Notes under the pieces: generated by a model
The model's input: the letters and a program-made list of their open reading frames with translations, nothing else
Database searches by the model: none
Told to the model about the DNA's origin: nothing
Origin: Watersipora subatra
Lineage: Eukaryota; Bryozoa; Gymnolaemata; Cheilostomatida; Watersiporidae
DNA length: 64,000 nt
Direction of reading: 5' to 3'
NCBI RefSeq assembly: GCF_963576615.1
Contig: NC_088708.1
Coordinates: forward strand, 68,592,672 to 68,656,671
Translations under genes and position numbers: made by a program
Part shown: piece by piece, positions 58,099-64,000 of the stretch
Position numbering within the stretch: the stretch's first letter is position 1
Layout of the letters: each line of letters starts with the position of its first letter

Positions 58099-61000
58099 AT
58101 GACTCGTTACTCTTCGGAGCCAGATAATGCAGCAAAAGGTATGTGTGATTATTTTACAATACTATTGACAGCTACCATTTCGTTGCTATATTTTGACAGC
58201 TATGCTATTATTACTTTATTCTAGCTGCCAAGGCTAAGGGATCTCACTTACGAGTTCACTTCAAGAACACACGTGAAGCTGCTAGTGTTCTGCGAAACAT
58301 GCACTTGAGACGTGCGGTTAGATTTCTGAAGAATGTCATATTGAAAAAAGAGATAGTTCCCTATACCAGATTCAGAGGTGATGTCGGTCGCAAAGCCCAG
58401 GTATGAGTCATTATTTGCAGTTCAAACGTTTTGCTAAGTTTTTAGTATCTAGGTTTTCACACTAAACTAATGATTTTATTTGTTCTTCAAGCTCTTGACC
58501 CTGATTTGTGTATTTGGCTGCCGTCCCAATATCAGATTGACCCAGCATGGCTAGGTGATGGATGATGCTCAAAATTCCTGGTTGAATTGATGTTACTATC
58601 CACTTCTAAAGCCATTTGTGAACATTAAACAGGTTTACAGTTGACAAATTTCAGCTTTTTCATTTATCACATCCATTAGGGATTTGGCCTTGGATGCGAT
58701 TATTATGCCAAAGTTGCTCAATATTTGATCCATCGGTCTAAGCCGCTCGCAATTTGTTATAAGCGATAATAGTAAGCATATGCTAGTCACTTGGAGTAAG
58801 CGGTACTTACAATTTTCAATATTGAGTGCACAGTCATCAAACCATCTGTTTATCAGTTTAAGGTTGAAGTTTTATGTATATAAGTTAGTGTAGACCGCAG
58901 AGTATTTTTAATGATGCGCCTGTGTTTCGTTCATTCGTGTGGCCTTATAGTAGATGCATCGCTATAATGTACCAAGTAAATATGTAAACCTCTTTTACAA
59001 AATTTTCTACCACTAAAATGGCTAGTTTATCAAGTTTGCTCGTTCACTGTTCCATATGTTATGGTATTGATGGGAATTCTTTCGATCAAGTACATAACTA
59101 TGTTGGTCATGTTGGCTGCGCACACACCTTTAGGTTTTTCCTTTTTATAAAACTTAGTGATTGCATAAAAAACCGACATTTCTAAAAACCAACATAAAAA
59201 AGTCAATTCTGATCGCATGCTAATCTTTACTTGTCATTGTGCTTATGTTCACTAGTATGTTGTTCATACTCTATTGTATGTTGGATATGAATACTTTGAT
59301 GTATGCGAAGGACGCAGTTTTGAATCATGTGTTAGTCTATGCGTATCTGGCATGATGCTTTCTAATTTCTTTAGATGACTTTTCAAACTTGTTTGGTTTA
59401 CCAAATTACTAGCCATTTACAAAATGCAATCTTGATGAAAAATTTCTTTGCTTTGTCACCAAACATCATTTGTTATGCGGCTTTATGCCGAGTGTTGCTA
59501 AAAGAATGTCAGTTTATTGTATCTTTCACCTCTTTGAAAATTATGCAATTTTGTTAATGCAGGATTTAAAAGCAGACTAAATTAATTGCTGTTCGGTGGA
59601 GTATGAAATATTACCATCCAAAAGTATATTGCCATACAAATCCTTCATTGGTTACTTGTGAGTGTACATACAATCAAGCACAAGACAAATATGGAAATCG
59701 TACGGCCATATGTAACGAATTATTCTGACCGAAATTCACAGAATTATCCGAGCTGTGCATGCACACCGAAATCGTCGATGAAACGCTTTCATTGGCTTAA
59801 TTGGCAAATTATTAGCGCACGATTCGTGCAGCTTTTACAATTTGTATAGTCCAAGACACGTAAAACGACACACAATACAAGTACCAGCGCAACTTGACAT
59901 AGTACATACAATGCAACTGTCTAGATTGCGCTATTGTTGGTTCTTTATCGTTCGGACACTATGGCTACGAATCGCTTATTTTTCAATAATAACTTGTTTT
60001 TAGCAGCAAACATTCCGTTGTAAAACAGTTGCCATCTTTAGCATATTTAGGCAGTCGCATCATATGTATTAGGTGGAGTTGCGCTGATAGTTTTATTGTG
60101 GGTCGTGGTACATGTCTTGGACTATACCAATGGCAAAGCTGCTAAAATTGCGCTCGCTAAGTTTGTTCAACCAATTGAAAGCGTTTCGTCGACGATTTCG
60201 GTGTGCATGCGCAGCTCAGACAATTTTTACAACTAAAAATTTGTTTTATAAGAATCCAAGATAAAATTTTGTTCATTAGCCATCCTTTGCTCAAGAACAG
60301 CTTGTTTAGTAATTTGTCCAACACAACATTTATCAAACTTGTTGGAGCTTGCATAGAAAATGTAGAAGCCTAGACCAGCTGCCGGACTAGAAGTTTTGAA
60401 AATTAAGGTTTTCCTTTAGGGAAATTATGTGATCGCTTTGGCGCTCTGAATTCTGGTGACTTCACTGTGTCTTTAAGCTGTCTCAGATTATACATCACCA
60501 GTATTCATGGCGTATAATCCTTTGTAATACCAGATTTATATTGTTTATTTTGTGGAGGTCTGCAATTGTTTTTGTAACGCTTAAACAGTTTTCGTTTACC
60601 ATGTTACCCATTACCATCTGCCATTCTCCAAGCATTTTTAGAGTATTAACTTCTGATCTTTTGTTGAATCGCTAATATTTGTGAAGCTCACATTGCAAGA
60701 TTTTTTCATGGACATATTATGTGCCACTTTTTCGCCTCTTTAGCTGTAGTGTAGATGTCAGACTTCTCTTTTCATTGCAAAACAAATTATCTATTAAACA
60801 TGTTGTTCGTCGTATTTCAATAGTTTAATTGGTTATTGTTGGTATAACACCCAACAAATAACGGATATTCAAGATGTGTTACAACTTGCCCACAAAAGCA
60901 ATTGTATCTTCCTGGCCAAAAGCATTAGCCATAGTCAATGGTTGCGTTTAGTCGTGTTAATGATTTTCTATAGTGAGTTGCTTCAGTTGCATTTTTATTA

Positions 61001-61605
61001 TAACATGTTTGGCTAAGTCCGGTATGTCCCATTTATATCTATCTAAACATGCAATAATTCAACTTTTATGTGAGTAGGTCCATATTGTGTGACATGAAAA
61101 TGTTTGTGTTAATTCTAGATGTATGAGGCTGTATGTATTAAGACAGCTAAAAGGGTGGTTGTTTGTGTGTGGTGCTGGAAAAGACAACGTTAGAAATTGC
61201 ATTTCAAACGTTACATATTCAGCGTTACAAATAACATGAGTTTTTAAAATGCAACGTGTTGCGTGCTTGTAAGGTATACTATTTCTGAATGAGCAAATAT
61301 AGTATGGATTCTCTATTGCATTTCAGTTTGATTATTTATCCCCACAATTCTCGATCAAAAGCATTCTGCATTAATCATTATTATGTATTATTGTTTACAC
61401 CTATTTCAGTGCAAGCAATGGAAAGCTTGTCAAGGTAGATGGCCCAAGAAGTCAGCCGAGTTTTTGCTGCAATTGTTAAAGAATGCTGAGAGCAATGCCG
61501 AGTTTAAGGGACTCGACACAGATCATCTCGTAGTGGATCACATACAGGTCAATGCTGCGCCTAAGATGAGAAGGAGAACATACAGAGCTCATGGCAGAAT
61601 TAATC
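58099..61605 (+). CDS. RPL17: 60S ribosomal protein L17 (uL22), 3' part outside the window
   Basis: Structural protein of the large ribosomal subunit that lines the peptide exit tunnel. Coding exons 58099-58138, 58225-58400 and 61410-61605, with phases 1 and 0 between them, ending on a phase-1 donor AATC|GTATGT. Family landmarks: [73 protein letters not shown] and GRIN. About 137 residues are present of roughly 185 expected. The remaining exon(s), normally starting near YMSSPCHIE, are not found before 64000. The start context tcaccATGa is good. Intron 2 (3.0 kb) carries foldback copy B. Confidence 0.95.
58401..61409 (+). other. RPL17 intron 2
   Basis: 3.0 kb of AT-rich sequence containing foldback element copy B (59695-60231). 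No snoRNA with a convincing C/D box pair was seen. No other gene is recognised. Confidence 0.6.
59695..60231. mobile_element. long-TIR foldback element, copy B (truncated)
   Basis: Shares the TACGGCCATATGTAACGAAT start and the gtatagtccaagacacgtaa block with copy A at 19973-20739, and its right half is the inverted counterpart. The right end stops about 80 bp short of the expected terminus. The flanking TA is not preserved on the left. Confidence 0.75.
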
Positions 61606-64000
61606 GTATGTCTTCATTGTTTTTCATTACAAGTCCTGCCTTTGTAGTCTTGGTAAATGTCATTGGTGCACACAACCCTTGCAAATTCTTGATGTTTGGA
61701 AAACAAAGTTTTATTAGCTGGTTGCATTCCATAATGTTCAGATGGCCATGTCCATTCCCACGCACAATTTTTTGTAATCTTGATTGGTATACCAAATTAT
61801 TAACTATCGGGAAAAGAATTGATCTCCATTGTTACAAAGTAACAGTTTATGCTTAATAACCTTCAATGTCTAACCTTTATATGGAGAGAATAACTATCAC
61901 TTCTATTGCCCACTTCACATTTCAATTTCTCGCACCATGTATCATTCTCATAAGTTATTGGGCACAAGGATCAATCATGGGGATCAGTCATCAATTCAGT
62001 TGGATGCTACTCAAGTTTCCAAATGTACTTGCTGAGAACATAATTTGGCAAATCATATTTTAAGTTGTCTAATGTCTTGCAAGTAATATTTCTGTGGTAT
62101 TTTTTATACAATTTATACAATTGGGCTATTAAAGTGTTTGTTTATTAGCAATACGATACAAAAACTGTTTCAAATGACACAAGTGGTACAATTACTGTTG
62201 TCTAAAGATTTCCTTGACAGCATTTTAAAAATTGTTACAATATTATCATGATATTTCGTTTTCATTCATAATTTTCATGTTAAATGAACAAAACACCAGT
62301 TTTTGACTGTCATATTTATACGCCCACATTATTTGTTGAATGGTGGTTATAGAATTGCACTAGTGGGCTTGTACTCATCATCTTGTGGAGTGCACTAGCA
62401 AAAAATTATTCCTTTAATCAATGTGAAACTTAACAATAAATCTTCGATAAAAATTAGCTTTTCCTAGAGGTTGGCTTTTTAAAACCCATTAACTCGTGCT
62501 CTACTTTCATGAATAAGGAATTTTAGCCGACAATTTTTAAATTATCCAGTTTAAAAAATAAGTGATTTTACTATTGTATACCATCAAAACTGTTGCCAAT
62601 GGATATTTTGCAAAGATTATGAATCTTGTCCATTTTCGTAACTTGAAAATTTTGGTAAAATTTGGTTGAACTTGTCAAAAATATAATTTAACTGCAGTCT
62701 GTAATGTTCTCTGTTACTGTTAACACAATATTATTTGGTGTCAGATAACCTTTACGGTTAATGAGATGTTTTTGGTGCATCCTTTTTTGAAAAGCTGCAG
62801 CAGGATATATGGAAAAAGTAAAATTGTCCTTGTTGCTTTTGCACAGGACTCTACCTCACCAATGGCTAATAGGCTGGTTTCAATTTAAGTATGTTGCAAA
62901 GTTGTGTTGCATGTCCCAAATGCTATATTATTGGCTTGATCAGTGAATTAGTGTGAAGTTTTAAGTTGAATGCTTATAACTAGCATTGAAAAACTGCTAA
63001 TTCGGTTATCAACCTGATATGTTTAATGTCGAGGTCTCGTTTTAGCAATGCAGTGTAACTTAACATACAAAAATTGCAATCTCTTGTTTTGGTGTACCAA
63101 GCACAAAAAATTTGGTTTGGTTCAATCCAGTAGACTGTATGGTAACATCCTAATACATACACGCAGCATATTAAGTAATCTTCATTCTATTATCCAACTA
63201 AGTACTGAACATTTCTTTTTTGTTTATTATCATTTTCTCTTGGTGTAGAGTTGGTGATTATGGTGATCTATTATCATATCTTTACAAAAATATAGATTTA
63301 CCCTCGTAAGAGCGGTGTTTGTCAGTCTATTTGTTTTTCCAAATCCAGGGTTGGAACAAAATATTGATTTTATTGAGACTCCAATTTGTTACATTCAGAT
63401 TGGTAGACTGACACTCCTGCACCAATCAACTGTCTTTAAAGGTTGACTTGCAACAAAATTGATATTACAGTTATTTGGTATCCAAAGGTTCACCATGTCT
63501 TACTCTGCAGTTTTGTAAGTTCAAAATATGTGGAAATGTGATTACAAGCTCTTAAAAGCTCAAAAACGAGCAGTTGACAAAACCGCTGTAGGTTGAAATA
63601 CCTTTATGTTGTTGGCGTACTCAATTCGATGTGGTTATTGTTTTGACATGTGATCGCATCACGTGAAATTGAAGGCTCAATATAAAACTTCTCGTAGCAC
63701 TAGTTTTATGACGAGCACTTAGGTTCTACGGGAAACCCCCCATCAAATATAGATGCTCGCTACTTTACAGTTTCGTTTCAGTCTGATCTAATCATCTAGT
63801 CGTAATATGATGATGTGACCCATACTTTCTGCCAAGTGGTGTGAACAATTTCTGCAGCATTTTTGACCATCACAGGTGACCTACAGGCTCGGTATTGTTA
63901 TCAGAGAATGATATGCACCCCCACGAGTTAAGGTTAAAAAAACTAAACAACTGTTTTCAGGCTAGGTTTTGAGATATCAATGCTCAAAGTGACAGCATTA
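61606..64000 (+). other. RPL17 intron 3 (continues beyond the window)
   Basis: 2.4 kb of AT-rich sequence with no recognised exon, RNA gene or repeat. Confidence 0.5.

Noticed and set aside
58545-58600. Possible C/D-box snoRNA in RPL17 intron 2 (gtgatggatgatgc)
   Set aside because: Imperfect C box and no CTGA at a suitable distance, although vertebrate RPL17 introns do host snoRNAs.
61589-61795. 68-codon minus-strand frame
   Set aside because: Overlaps the RPL17 exon end and intron 3 on the opposite strand; no family features.
63805-63880. ATGATGA motif in RPL17 intron 3 as a snoRNA C box
   Set aside because: No matching D box or terminal stem was found downstream.

Overview
The window comes from an AT-rich, intron-rich animal nuclear genome. 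It carries spliced orthologues of FAHD1, the Shc adaptor, a MEK-type MAP kinase kinase and ribosomal protein L17, and it is crowded with TA-flanked MITEs, a Ty3/gypsy element, a Helitron end, a tRNA-derived SINE and large minisatellites. A Shc protein (PTB-SH2) implies a bilaterian-grade animal, and the repeat mix suggests an invertebrate, possibly a lophotrochozoan. The species cannot be fixed from the sequence.

Layout. 678-15708 (minus): FAHD1, three coding exons. Its first intron (6718-15628) holds a solo LTR (6820-7268) and a broken Gypsy element (7322-15208) that is itself interrupted by a hAT-derived element (11636-12440). Its second intron holds a mariner-like MITE, a LINE fragment and 2.5 kb of A-rich unrecognised sequence. 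16942-33997 (minus): Shc adaptor, eight coding exons, 404 residues. One intron (22589-28536) is about 95% a single minisatellite of roughly 168 units. 34032-41906: gene-poor spacer with a SINE and several perfect inverted repeats. 41950-55217 (minus): MEK1/2 orthologue, eleven coding exons, 402 residues. Its introns hold two minisatellites and a non-autonomous Helitron. 55256-57634: spacer between divergent genes. 57635 to beyond 64000 (plus): RPL17 with a TOP-type promoter; its last exon or exons lie outside the window.

Functionally, Shc (receptor tyrosine kinase to GRB2/SOS/Ras) and MEK (Raf to ERK) act in one signalling pathway and are adjacent on the same strand. FAHD1 (mitochondrial acylpyruvase/oxaloacetate decarboxylase) and RPL17 (60S ribosome) are unrelated housekeeping genes. 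All exon boundaries were read by eye from GT/AG sites, reading phase and remembered family sequences; no alignment or RNA evidence was available.
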